Shown here piece by piece: positions 1 through 7,495 of a stretch of 47,699 bases of DNA (within the stretch, counting starts at the first letter, position 1; each line of letters begins with the position of its first letter). The position numbers and the translations under genes were made by a program. The notes beneath the pieces are model-generated. The model was given only the letters and a program-made list of their open reading frames with translations, had not been told where the DNA came from and ran no database searches. The stretch is from Ruminococcus sp. Its GTDB lineage: Bacteria; Bacillota; Clostridia; Oscillospirales; Ruminococcaceae. The stretch is taken from assembly GCA_017478965.1 (NCBI GenBank), contig JAFVCV010000021.1, positions 1-47,699 on the forward strand. Direction: 5' to 3'.

Positions 1-678
1 CTTTGCTGTGGGAAAATCTCCGCTGAAAGAGGTCAGCCCCATAAAAGGCTTCTCGGCATCGGCACGCTCATAGATCACCTCTGCCGCCGTATGACCGTGA
101 GCCGCATAGTGCAGCTTGTTCTGGACCATTTTGAAGAAAGCGACAGACTCCGAGCTTTTGTGGTCATAGTCAACGCTTGTGGCATAAAGGTCGAGCACCT
201 GTCTGTACATGACCTTTTCGGAAGAGCGGATATCTCTGATCCGGTCAAGAAGCTCTTTCCAGTAATTGCCCCCACCAAGCTCTTTTAGACGGTCGTCGTC
301 CATAGTGAAGCCCTTTATCATATATTCCTTCAGACGCTCAGTCGCCCAGCGGCGGAAATTGGTGGCTATTTTTGATCTCACTCTATATCCAAGGGAAATA
401 ATCATATCAAGATTGTAATGTGGTAGCTCCCTTTCGACAGTCCGCGAGCCCTCAAGACGAACCTGTCGGAATTTCCGACAGGTTGCTTGCTCTTCAAGTT
501 CGCCCTCTTCATAAATGTTTTTGATATGCTCAACAATATTTGTGCGTGACGATTGAAACAGCTCCGCCATCTGCTGCTGTGTCAGCCACACAGTCTCATC
601 AACGAACCGCACATCTATTTTAGTATCACCGTTGTCGTTTTGATAGATAATGATATCTCCCTGCTGTTTTTCGGACAT
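1..678 (-). CDS. RhuM-family protein, C-terminus cut by window edge
   Basis: A minus-strand frame is open from the ATG at 678 to base 1 (226 codons seen), so the gene continues to the left. It starts MSEKQQG after a good ribosome site (AAGGAG, about 8 nt upstream). The N-terminus has a DNA-binding-like segment (VWLTQQQMAELFQSSRTNI), followed by the family-typical stretch NLDMIISLGYRVRS and FRRWATERLKEYMIKGF. These are hallmarks of the RhuM family (named from a Salmonella pathogenicity-island gene), whose biochemical role is not settled. It lies 43 bp downstream of the DUF4143 ATPase on the same strand and is probably co-transcribed with it. A perfect 25-bp palindrome lies inside the gene at 460-484. 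Family assignment is confident; function is unknown. Confidence 0.8.
   Translation of the reverse strand, partial: MSEKQQGDIIIYQNDNGDTKIDVRFVDETVWLTQQQMAELFQSSRTNIVEHIKNIYEEGELEEQATCRKFRQVRLEGSRTVERELPHYNLDMIISLGYRVRSKIATNFRRWATERLKEYMIKGFTMDDDRLKELGGGNYWKELLDRIRDIRSSEKVMYRQVLDLYATSVDYDHKSSESVAFFKMVQNKLHYAAHGHTAAEVIYERADAEKPFMGLTSFSGDFPTAK
460..484. repeat. Perfect 12-bp inverted repeat inside the RhuM gene
   Basis: AACCTGTCGGAA at 460-471 and its exact reverse complement at 473-484 are separated by one base. It codes for the segment TCRKFRQV of the RhuM protein. Seen directly; any role as a hairpin or protein site is unknown. Confidence 0.9.
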
Positions 679-721
679 GGCAGTCACTCCTTGTGTTCAT
701 CTGTTTATAGTTATTATTATC

Positions 722-1948
722 TTACTCGTCTTTCCCCGTCAGCCAATCTACTGCATTGATAACTTCTATCCCCTCATAATTGCCCAATGTGAACCTGTCA
801 AGCGTCAGGATAGTTTTATCGTAGTTATCGCTGATATTTTTCAGTGGGGTGATCTCTCTCTCAAATGTATTTTGATCTGTCAGAGATGCCGTCACCTGAT
901 AGTAGTGCAGGCGGCTGTCTTTTTCGGCAATAAAATCAACTTCCGTTGTACCCAGCTTGCCGATGTTGACCTTATATCCTCTCTTAAGCAGTTCAAGATA
1001 TATGATGTTTTCAAGCGAGGACCCAAGATCGTAGTTCCGACGTGGCAGCAGATGGTTTCTGATCCCAAGATCAACGATATACAGCTTCTGATCTCTTTTC
1101 AGCGTCTGCTTGCCTATTATATCGTAACGCTCGACAGGATAGAAAATAAAAGCCTCAACCAGCGCTTCAACGTAATCGTTCACCGTGTTTGCACTGACCC
1201 TTCTGCCCGAGGACGTGATATAGTCCGAAATGCTCTTCACAGAGACAGGACTGCCCACCGAGCCTGAAAGGAACTTTGCTATATTTTTCAGAAGCGACAG
1301 ATCATTGACCTTTCGCTTGTTCAGGTCGATTTCTCTGCGTTTCTGACGTTCCTCAATATCTTTTACGATGATCGTATTGTAGATGCCCTCAAGGTACATC
1401 TCCGCCTTTTCCTTCGGGTTATCCATCTGAGCAATGTAGGGAAACCCTCCGGTCCGCATATACTCGGCAAACACTTCGTCCGCAGTACCGCTGTGAAGGC
1501 TCGCATACTCGGCAAACGAAAACGGCAGTATTGAGATCTCAACATATCTTCCCGAAAGCAAAGTCGCAAGCTCGCCGGAAAGCATATATGCATTCGAGCC
1601 GGTGATATAGATATCAGTCTTGTCCTTGACATAAAGGCTGTCAATTACCTTTTCAAAATGATCGACCTTTTGTACCTCATCGAGAAAGATGTAGGTGTAC
1701 CTATCGGGGACGAGCCTTTCAGTAATGTAGTTATACAGCCTGTGATAGTCCTGCAGCTCCTCGTATTCCAGTTCTTCAAAATTGATAAAGATGATCTGCT
1801 CGGGAGAAACACCTGTGCTGATAAGGCAGTCACGGTACTGCTGCACCAAAGTAGATTTTCCGCACCGCCTGATGCCGGTCACAACTTTGATGACCTGTTC
1901 CTCACGCCACATCTTTATCTTTTCAAGGTAATCTTTACGTTCGACCAT
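722..1948 (-). CDS. AAA ATPase with DUF4143 C-terminal domain
   Basis: A 408-aa protein of the AAA_14/DUF4143 family. The Walker A motif is GIRRCGKST (residues 25-33) and Walker B is YIFLDE (86-91), with the sensor-like YITGSNAYML segment after it. The C-terminal DUF4143 part runs from about residue 200 and holds a nuclease-fold-like strand EVDFIAEKDSRLHYYQV; in this family that domain resembles PD-(D/E)XK or Holliday-junction-resolvase folds (established for the family, not tested here). Such genes are common, patchily distributed accessory genes with no firmly known function. It has its own perfect sigma-A promoter (1974-2002), flanked by a palindrome at 2003-2030, and is followed by the RhuM gene 43 bp away. 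Length is normal for the family. Confidence 0.88.
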   Translation of the reverse strand: MVERKDYLEKIKMWREEQVIKVVTGIRRCGKSTLVQQYRDCLISTGVSPEQIIFINFEELEYEELQDYHRLYNYITERLVPDRYTYIFLDEVQKVDHFEKVIDSLYVKDKTDIYITGSNAYMLSGELATLLSGRYVEISILPFSFAEYASLHSGTADEVFAEYMRTGGFPYIAQMDNPKEKAEMYLEGIYNTIIVKDIEERQKRREIDLNKRKVNDLSLLKNIAKFLSGSVGSPVSVKSISDYITSSGRRVSANTVNDYVEALVEAFIFYPVERYDIIGKQTLKRDQKLYIVDLGIRNHLLPRRNYDLGSSLENIIYLELLKRGYKVNIGKLGTTEVDFIAEKDSRLHYYQVTASLTDQNTFEREITPLKNISDNYDKTILTLDRFTLGNYEGIEVINAVDWLTGKDE

Positions 1949-1973
1949 ATTTATGCACCTCGCTTTGATCTAT

Positions 1974-2002
1974 ATTATATCATATTTAGCAGGTCTTGTC
2001 AA
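1974..2002 (-). promoter_or_regulatory. Consensus sigma-A promoter for the DUF4143-RhuM pair
   Basis: On the minus strand TTGACA (1997-2002) and TATAAT (1974-1979) are separated by exactly 17 bp; both boxes are perfect. The ATPase ATG at 1948 lies about 20 bp past the expected start of transcription. Confidence 0.88.
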
Positions 2003-2030
2003 CTTAAAATGCCGAAATCGGAATTTTAAG
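2003..2030. promoter_or_regulatory. 28-bp near-perfect palindrome abutting the -35 box
   Basis: Outer arms CTTAAAAT (2003-2010) and ATTTTAAG (2023-2030) pair perfectly, inner arms CCGA (2012-2015) and TCGG (2018-2021) also pair, with a single G/A mismatch between them. The last base touches the -35 box. An inverted copy of AAAATGCCGAA (2006-2016) recurs at 2057-2067. This layout fits a repressor or activator site; the binding protein is unknown. The stretch from about 2068 to 2206 is AT-rich and shows no recognisable feature. Confidence 0.65.
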
Positions 2031-2206
2031 CATTTAAATCGCATGATCGTTCCAACTTCGGCATTTTGTCTGTTGCTTACTATGCAAAAATATGAACATT
2101 GCCACTTTCCTCACATTTCTAAACTAAAGATTTTCTATGTCTATTTATCACATATCACAAATACAATAAGTAAATATCGCCAAATAATTTAATATAAAAA
2201 AACCCC

Positions 2207-2455
2207 CTAAACCCCCACCTGTGCCGCTATATAAAACACCTCGCAATGCCCGCATTTACGCACGTTTGCACGGGTGAAGGTCCATTGTTGTTCTGCCCCC
2301 ATCATATTGACCATCTGGCCGCCTACGGAGCCTGCCTCACGGGAGGTCAGGTCGCCGTTATAGCCCTGTCTCAGGTTTACGCCTACCTCGTTAGCTGCCT
2401 CCATCTTGAATCTGTTGAGGGTGTCTCTGCCCTCAGGTGTAGTGATACCTTTCAT
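2207..2455 (-). CDS. Alpha/beta-type small acid-soluble spore protein with unusual C-terminus
   Basis: An 82-aa protein. The core LNRFKMEAANEVGVNL followed by GYNGDLTSREAGSVGGQMV is the typical clostridial alpha/beta SASP sequence; these proteins coat DNA in spores and are cut by the GPR protease near the EAANEVGV segment during germination. The ATG at 2455 is chosen because AAGGAGA lies 7-8 nt upstream; a longer in-frame reading has no such site. The usual family ends soon after the GGxMV motif, but here about 30 more residues follow, including CGHC. This extension may be real or may follow an old frameshift. The presence of the gene suggests that the organism has, or recently had, the ability to form spores. 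Confidence 0.85.
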   Translation of the reverse strand: MKGITTPEGRDTLNRFKMEAANEVGVNLRQGYNGDLTSREAGSVGGQMVNMMGAEQQWTFTRANVRKCGHCEVFYIAAQVGV

Positions 2456-2629
2456 TTTCGTTTCTCCTTTTCGTTTTATTCGGGCTTGCGATAATATTGT
2501 ACGAAGTTTCGGTGAAAATATCACTGGTAATAAAATGAAATGTTTTATTGAACGTATTCCCGGTCTTCGGAGGTGTGAACAGATCCAAGCGCTTTATCTG
2601 AGGCTTTCCTGAAAGGGGGCGTACTCTCA

Positions 2630-4033
2630 TCAGTTCTGAGAGACAGTGTTCACAGCACCTAAGAAAACTGGAAAGCCTGTTTCAGTATCTACTATGGCAT
2701 AGACGAAAGGTCTGTCAAGGCGGACAGTATGGCTCTCTTTCTCTTCCATTACGGCCTCGCATTTGTCCATGATGACTGCGGTAGCTGCTGCGGCTCTGGT
2801 CCCCTTACGGTCAAGCTCGATATGCGTCTTGTGCAGGACATCGCTGATATACAGCGGCTCACCGTCATAGGTGTCGCCCATCAGGCTGAAATCGGCGGCG
2901 CCGGCAGAAAACGGTATATCCATTCCCATGGCCTTCAGCGGGTCTGAAAGGCTGCTGCTGTAATCGTAGGCAAATTCCGGGATATAGGCGTATACATCAG
3001 CACTGCGTCTGCTGTTCCAGTACTCTGTCAGCTGCCCGCCGGTCAGTCCCTCAACGAAGTCGGGCAGATCTTTCCCCTCCTCAGGAAGTATTGCCATCAG
3101 AGCATAGTCATACCCCTTATAGAACTTTACAAAACCCTCGGCGCCGTTCCCGTCAAAATACAGTTCCTCCGTGCTGTAAAGAAGGGCGCAGTCCTCTTCG
3201 GTGCCGTCCTGGCAGGTGAAGATGCTGTCCTCAAATACATGGTCATCGGTATAGTCCTCAGCCCATTCGGCCTCGAAGGCGATCGCATTGACAAGTACCA
3301 TCACTGTCAAAGGGTCCAGCTCATTGATTATCTCCGGTATCATGCCGTTGGTATTATTATTGACCCAGGCGTTGATATCATTAACCGCATCTTCATTAAA
3401 ATCCACCTGATAGCTCTCGGCGTCGTAATATTTTCTTAAAGTATCTGCGAAGTCCTGGCTTATCTCAAAGACCCCGTCGTGTCTTGACCATACTGAGTTG
3501 GCTGCATTGAAGGTCAGCTCCTGGCTGCCTTTTGCACGGGAAAGGATATAGTTCAGGGACCGGTTCTGCTCCTCGGTACTTATCCCGCCGCAGAGCACCT
3601 GCTGCATCTGCTCAGAAGTCTCGCCGACGGCGCCGTTGGCAGTCATTCCCAGGGCGGAAAGTACGGAAAGGGGCGAGACAAGGACGTTCTTGCCTTCCCT
3701 CAGCTCATCTGCACAGGTGTTTTTTATCAGCTCTGCTGAAAAGTCTGCGGCGGCGTTTATGTAATCACTGTCGGCGCCGTCGGAAAGCTTAGCGAACTCT
3801 GTCTGAGAGACCGGCTCTGCGCTGACCGGAGCCTGAGTTATCTTTCCGTCGTCGTTCTCTGCGGCAGAAGAGGTGCTGTCCGGCCTGTCCGCAGCACTGT
3901 CGCTGACTGGGTCTTTTGTATTCCCCGCCGGGGAAGTCTCCGTATTTTCGACCCTGCCGCAGGCCCCGATGCTCAGGGCCATCAACATCGCTGCGGCAGC
4001 GGCTGCTGTTCTTTTAACAAAATCATTTTTCAT
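2630..4033 (-). CDS. Serpin-family protease inhibitor, lipoprotein
   Basis: A 467-aa lipoprotein. The signal peptide ends in a lipobox IGAC (Cys25), followed by an acidic Ser/Thr/Asp-rich tether to about residue 80 and then a full serpin domain: NGAVGETSEQM near the start, the breach/shutter-like LVNAIAFEAEW, and the C-terminal RPFVYAIVD and PVFLGAV. The hinge GTRAAAATAV begins at residue 411, so the inhibitory stressed-to-relaxed transition is probably intact (family knowledge). Counting from the hinge puts P1 near the Cys of MDKCEA, with uncertainty of a few residues. It is probably anchored outside the cell, protecting surface enzymes or blocking host, protist or competitor proteases. It is monocistronic; no dockerin is present. 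No strong promoter could be read upstream. Confidence 0.92.
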   Translation of the reverse strand: MKNDFVKRTAAAAAAMLMALSIGACGRVENTETSPAGNTKDPVSDSAADRPDSTSSAAENDDGKITQAPVSAEPVSQTEFAKLSDGADSDYINAAADFSAELIKNTCADELREGKNVLVSPLSVLSALGMTANGAVGETSEQMQQVLCGGISTEEQNRSLNYILSRAKGSQELTFNAANSVWSRHDGVFEISQDFADTLRKYYDAESYQVDFNEDAVNDINAWVNNNTNGMIPEIINELDPLTVMVLVNAIAFEAEWAEDYTDDHVFEDSIFTCQDGTEEDCALLYSTEELYFDGNGAEGFVKFYKGYDYALMAILPEEGKDLPDFVEGLTGGQLTEYWNSRRSADVYAYIPEFAYDYSSSLSDPLKAMGMDIPFSAGAADFSLMGDTYDGEPLYISDVLHKTHIELDRKGTRAAAATAVIMDKCEAVMEEKESHTVRLDRPFVYAIVDTETGFPVFLGAVNTVSQN

Positions 4034-4354
4034 ATTGATCTCCTCCGTGGTCTGTTTTTCTCTGTGTACGTATTGTCGCTTTCTTTCGTTTTCAATAGTT
4101 TTTTTCTTTTCCGCATTTCAGCAGCAAACGGGATATGTAGAAAAGTTTATGTCGTTTGCTGTTTGTATATACGGATAAGGATACGTAAACTTCTGGTGAT
4201 GAAATGCACAAATTTTAATATTGCTTTTTGTGCAACAGGACAATATTTTTTTCTGACCGATGAATAATCCCGTTTTCAGCGGTCATAATAGTGTTGTCAA
4301 ATCATTCGCCGTGATGACGGCTTTTGGCTAAACCACAAGAAAGGAACCTGGAAA
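4034..4354. other. Divergent intergenic region between serpin and Thr-rich lipoprotein
   Basis: A 321-bp AT-rich gap between two outward-reading genes. It holds a perfect 8-bp inverted repeat (TGCACAAA 4205-4212, TTTGTGCA 4227-4234) and a 6-bp inverted repeat (TGACCG 4254-4259, CGGTCA 4280-4285) that runs into CATAAT, a possible -10 box for the plus-strand gene. No convincing -35 box and no small gene were seen. Confidence 0.5.
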
Positions 4355-4759
4355 ATGAAAAAGTATCTTACAGTGACTGTCTGCGCCCTTTCGGCAATGG
4401 CTGTATTTACGGCCTGCTCCATGAGCGGCGACGGCAAGAACGACGGCAAGGTAGAGCTTTCGGAGCCTGCCGCTACCTCTGCTCCACGTGAGACTGAGAG
4501 AGAAAGCAGGACCACTACTGAAAGGACAACTACCACCAGCAGGACAACGACCAGAAGAGGAGACGATTCTTCAGAAAGAAGGACCACTACCACCCGTGTG
4601 ACCACCTCTTCTCCTGCTCAGAGCTATGACAGGGACGACAGCGATCCCTCAGTCGGCAACAGAGTGGAAAATGGCATAAACGATATCATCGACGGCGGTG
4701 AGGACATCATCGACGACACCCTTGACACAGGCAGAGATATCGTTGACGACGTGTTCTGA
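4355..4759 (+). CDS. Small Thr/Arg-rich lipoprotein, function unknown
   Basis: A 134-aa protein with a signal peptide ending in the lipobox FTAC (Cys21), so it is probably lipid-anchored on the outer face of the membrane. Residues about 45-90 are a low-complexity Thr/Arg/Ser tract (ERTTTTSRTTTRR-like), and the end is an acidic, amphipathic repeat-like segment (NDIIDGGEDIIDDTLDTGRDIVDDVF split over residues 109-134). The Thr-rich linker style is shared with the C39-like lipoprotein at 44693. AAAGGAA precedes the ATG by about 9 nt. It is followed by a hairpin terminator. No known domain is recognised. Confidence 0.78.
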   Translation: MKKYLTVTVCALSAMAVFTACSMSGDGKNDGKVELSEPAATSAPRETERESRTTTERTTTTSRTTTRRGDDSSERRTTTTRVTTSSPAQSYDRDDSDPSVGNRVENGINDIIDGGEDIIDDTLDTGRDIVDDVF

Positions 4760-4774
4760 GCCATTGCATGGATC

Positions 4775-4829
4775 AAATACCGTTCGCAGCTGCCGGAGCC
4801 GGCCGCTGTGGACGGTATTTCTGTTTTTT
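4775..4829 (+). terminator. Rho-independent terminator of the Thr-rich lipoprotein gene
   Basis: AAATACCGT (4775-4783) pairs with ACGGTATTT (4812-4820); a GC-rich inner part lies between them and a run of T residues follows. Confidence 0.85.
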
Positions 4830-4840
4830 TGCCCTGCGGC

Positions 4841-4869
4841 TTGACAAAAGGGACGGACAGTGGTATACT
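4841..4869 (+). promoter_or_regulatory. Sigma-A promoter of tyrA
   Basis: TTGACA (4841-4846), 17 bp, TATACT (4864-4869); the ATG of the prephenate dehydrogenase gene is at 4917 with a GAGGT site before it. Confidence 0.85.
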
Positions 4870-4916
4870 TTATTACATAAAATCGTAAAAGTACCGCCGG
4901 AAAGAGGTAATGATAA

Positions 4917-5765
4917 ATGAAGATAGGAATAGTTGGCCTTGGGCTGATAGGCGGTTCCTTCGCCAAGGCCATAAAAAAGAACACCTCCCACAGCTGTTTC
5001 GGACTTGATACAGACCGGGCAGCCATAGCTGGGGCTTTAGCACAGGAGGCCATTGACGGTGAGATAAGGCCGGAGGAGCTTGGCAGCTGCGATGTGGTCA
5101 TAGTCTGCCTTCACCCCCATCAGACGATCAGCTTTATGCTGGAAAATACCGCTAATTTCAAGAAGGGCGGCATAGTCATCGACAGCTGCGGAGTAAAGAG
5201 CAGCATAGTCACCGCTGTGGAAGAGCCGCTCTTGTCAGCCGGAGTGGACTTCCTGGGCTGTCACCCAATGGCAGGACGTGAGTTTTCCGGCTTTGCCTAC
5301 TCGGTGGACAATCTCTTTGAACGGGCCAGCTTTATAATGACCCCCACGGAAAGGACTCCGCAGAGGGCCGTCAGCACAGTCTCGGCTTTAGCAGGCGAGA
5401 CGGGGTTTGCCAAGGTAGTGATCTCCACCCCGCAGGAGCATGACAGGGTCATAGCATTTACCTCGCAGCTTGCCCACGTAGTGTCGAGCTCATACGTTAA
5501 AAGCCCCAGCCTGATGAAACAGGCTGGTTTCTCCGCAGGATCCTTCAAGGACCTGACCAGGGTCGCAAAGCTCAACGAGGATATGTGGACGGAGCTGTTC
5601 CTGATGAACAGGGAGCCGCTGGTAAGGGAGATAGACTGTATAATAGAAAGGCTCACCGAATACCGTGACGCTATCTCCGGCAGCGACGCCGCAGTTCTTC
5701 ACGACCTCCTGCGGGACGGCAGAGAGCTGAAGGAGCTTTCTAACAGCCAGAGCGCAGGTCAGTGA
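4917..5765 (+). CDS. tyrA: Prephenate dehydrogenase
   Basis: A 282-aa protein that oxidatively decarboxylates prephenate to 4-hydroxyphenylpyruvate in tyrosine synthesis, in the cytoplasm. The N-terminal Rossmann fold begins KIGIVGLGLIGGS (dinucleotide motif GLGLIGG, residues 7-13), and the diagnostic GCHPMAGRE-type motif carries the active-site His of the family. The C-terminal helical domain contains HDRVIAFTSQLAHVVSS and the GFKD-like SAGSFKDLTRVA. No ACT or chorismate mutase domain is fused, so feedback control by tyrosine through such a domain is absent. It has its own promoter and a terminator shared with the convergent citrate synthase gene, so it is a single-gene unit and not in an aromatic operon. 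Confidence 0.95.
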   Translation: MKIGIVGLGLIGGSFAKAIKKNTSHSCFGLDTDRAAIAGALAQEAIDGEIRPEELGSCDVVIVCLHPHQTISFMLENTANFKKGGIVIDSCGVKSSIVTAVEEPLLSAGVDFLGCHPMAGREFSGFAYSVDNLFERASFIMTPTERTPQRAVSTVSALAGETGFAKVVISTPQEHDRVIAFTSQLAHVVSSSYVKSPSLMKQAGFSAGSFKDLTRVAKLNEDMWTELFLMNREPLVREIDCIIERLTEYRDAISGSDAAVLHDLLRDGRELKELSNSQSAGQ

Positions 5766-5774
5766 CAAAACAAT

Positions 5775-5807
5775 AACGCTCCCCCCGTCTTCAGCGGAGG
5801 GAGCGTT
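5775..5807. terminator. Bidirectional terminator between tyrA and gltA
   Basis: AACGCTCCC (5775-5783) pairs with GGGAGCGTT (5799-5807), with CCG/CGG pairing inside. T-rich tracts occur on the plus strand side and A-rich on the other, serving both convergent genes. Confidence 0.85.
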
Positions 5808-5809
5808 TT

Positions 5810-7156
5810 TCATCTGTCGTTTATGGGAACATATCTCTTTTCCTTGGCCACAGCCTTGTATGCGGGACGGATTATCCTCTTGCCGGTGACCAGCTCCTCA
5901 AAGCGGTGAGCGCACCAGCCGGGCATTCTGGAAACTGCGAACATAGGCGTGAACAGATCCTGTGGAACGCCCAGCATCTTGTAAACGAAGCCCGAATACA
6001 TATCCACATTGGCGCACATGGCCTTGTCGCTGCCCTTGACCTTCAGGAAAAGCTCCGGAGTCAGCCTTTCTATAGTATCCAGCAGGTAGTATTCCTTCTC
6101 ATACTCGCTGCCCACCGCCATCTTCCTGGCGTTCTCCTTGAGTATGACCGCCCTGGGGTCGGAAAGGGTATAGACTGCGTGGCCCATGCCGTAGATAAGG
6201 CCGGTCTTGTCAAAGGCCTCCTTATTGAGTATCTTCGTCAGGAAATCAGCCACCTGTCCCTCGTCAGACCAGTCATCAACATTCTGCTTTATGCACTCGT
6301 GCATAGCATCGACCTTCTTGTTGGCGCCGCCGTGCTTGGGGCCTTTAAGCGAACCGATAGCGGCGGAATAAGCTGAATAGGGGTCGGTCCCCGACGAAGT
6401 GAGCACCCTGCATGCAAAGGTAGAGTTGTTGCCGCCGCCGTGCTCGGCATGGAGCATCATCAGCAGGTCCAGAAGCTTCGCCTCTTCGTCAGTGAACTGC
6501 CTGTCAGGCCTGATGGCGGCCAGTATCATCTCCGCCGTGGAATGGGCGGGATCCAGGGGGTGGAGGAACATAGTCTCATTGTCAAAAGTCCTCCTCTTGA
6601 CCTGGTAAGCCAGGGTCATTATATAGGGCAGCTTTGAGATTATGGAAATAGCAGTGGCCATCTCATATTCCGGCGACCTGTTCTCCGGATCGTCGTCATA
6701 GGAATAAAGAGATAGTATCGACCTTGCCATCTTGTTCATTATATCCTTCGAGGGCGCTTTGAGTATCATATCCGAGAAAAAATCCTGAGGCAGAGGTCTG
6801 TTCTCTGCAATGATAGACCTGAAAGCCCTCAGTTCCTCGCCGTTTGGCAGGCTGCCCATGAGCAGCAGATATACCACCTCTTCAAAGCCGAAGCGGTTCT
6901 CATTCACTGCGTTCTCCACCAGGTCCTTTATATTGTATCCTCTGTAGATGAGCTGACCCTCGATGGGCTGCTTTTCGCCTTCATTGACAACGTAGCCGTG
7001 AACGTTACATATATTTGTAAGCCCGGCGGTAACGCCTGTGCCGTCGGCATTTCTGAGTCCTCTTTTAACGCTGTATCTTTCATACAGCTTAGGGTCTATG
7101 GTATTGTTTCTGACAAACTGCTCGCAAAGCAGCTTTCTTGCGGTATCATTGACCAT
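5810..7156 (-). CDS. gltA: Citrate (or 2-methylcitrate) synthase
   Basis: A 448-aa cytoplasmic enzyme joining acetyl-CoA and oxaloacetate. Family motifs are all present: LIYRGYNIKDLV near residue 80, MLHAEHGGGNNSTFACR around the first catalytic His, GSLKGPKHGGANKKV, and GMGHAVYTLSDPRA holding the second His. The C-terminal part has ANVDMYSGFVYKMLG, with the substrate-binding region of type I enzymes. The length is that of the longer Clostridia form (about 450 aa). ATG 7156 is preferred; a GTG nine bases upstream is in frame with no better ribosome site. A perfect sigma-A promoter lies at 7191-7219. In anaerobes lacking a full citric acid cycle the enzyme feeds glutamate synthesis. Confidence 0.95.
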   Translation of the reverse strand: MVNDTARKLLCEQFVRNNTIDPKLYERYSVKRGLRNADGTGVTAGLTNICNVHGYVVNEGEKQPIEGQLIYRGYNIKDLVENAVNENRFGFEEVVYLLLMGSLPNGEELRAFRSIIAENRPLPQDFFSDMILKAPSKDIMNKMARSILSLYSYDDDPENRSPEYEMATAISIISKLPYIMTLAYQVKRRTFDNETMFLHPLDPAHSTAEMILAAIRPDRQFTDEEAKLLDLLMMLHAEHGGGNNSTFACRVLTSSGTDPYSAYSAAIGSLKGPKHGGANKKVDAMHECIKQNVDDWSDEGQVADFLTKILNKEAFDKTGLIYGMGHAVYTLSDPRAVILKENARKMAVGSEYEKEYYLLDTIERLTPELFLKVKGSDKAMCANVDMYSGFVYKMLGVPQDLFTPMFAVSRMPGWCAHRFEELVTGKRIIRPAYKAVAKEKRYVPINDR

Positions 7157-7190
7157 TCTATCCACTCGCTTTCGTTCAATGTATTATTTA

Positions 7191-7219
7191 ATTATACATC
7201 AAAACCGCCCTATTGTCAA
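7191..7219 (-). promoter_or_regulatory. Consensus sigma-A promoter of gltA
   Basis: On the minus strand TTGACA (7214-7219), 17 bp, TATAAT (7191-7196), both perfect; the start codon lies about 35 bp beyond. Confidence 0.88.
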
Positions 7220-7272
7220 GTCTGGCCCGGAAAATAACAGCAAAAACGCTGTCTTTTGACCGGAGCGCTGAG

Positions 7273-7492
7273 TCAGAACTGCTCCCTCAGGACATTTATG
7301 AGTCTCTCTGCCTGCTCTGAGCAGTTGTCGGCCCTCATAAAGGCGCAGTATCTTCTGATGACCGGGCTGCCGCTGCGAAGGAGCCTTGATCTGCTGGGAA
7401 ATGGCCGCCTGTGAGATGTAGTTCTCCTCTGCCGCCGCCGTAAAGCTCCCCAGTCTCACCACGGACTGAAAGTACCTTATCTGCTTTAACAT
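7273..7492 (-). pseudogene. LysR-type regulator gene with most of the middle deleted
   Basis: The minus-strand ATG at 7492 opens a typical LysR helix-turn-helix: LKQIRYFQSVVRLGSFTAAA and NYISQAAISQQIKA. After this (about 37 codons) the frame turns into unrelated sequence. In a neighbouring frame the sequence continues as RLLRSGSPVIRRYCAFMRADN and SEQAERLINVLREQF, then a stop at 7273-7275, which looks like the C-terminal tail of a LysR effector domain. So the head and tail of a roughly 300-aa regulator seem to be joined out of frame, with some 230 codons lost. It lies 3 bp after the flavodoxin gene. The head is clear; the identity of the tail is inference. Confidence 0.65.
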
Positions 7493-7495
7493 AAC

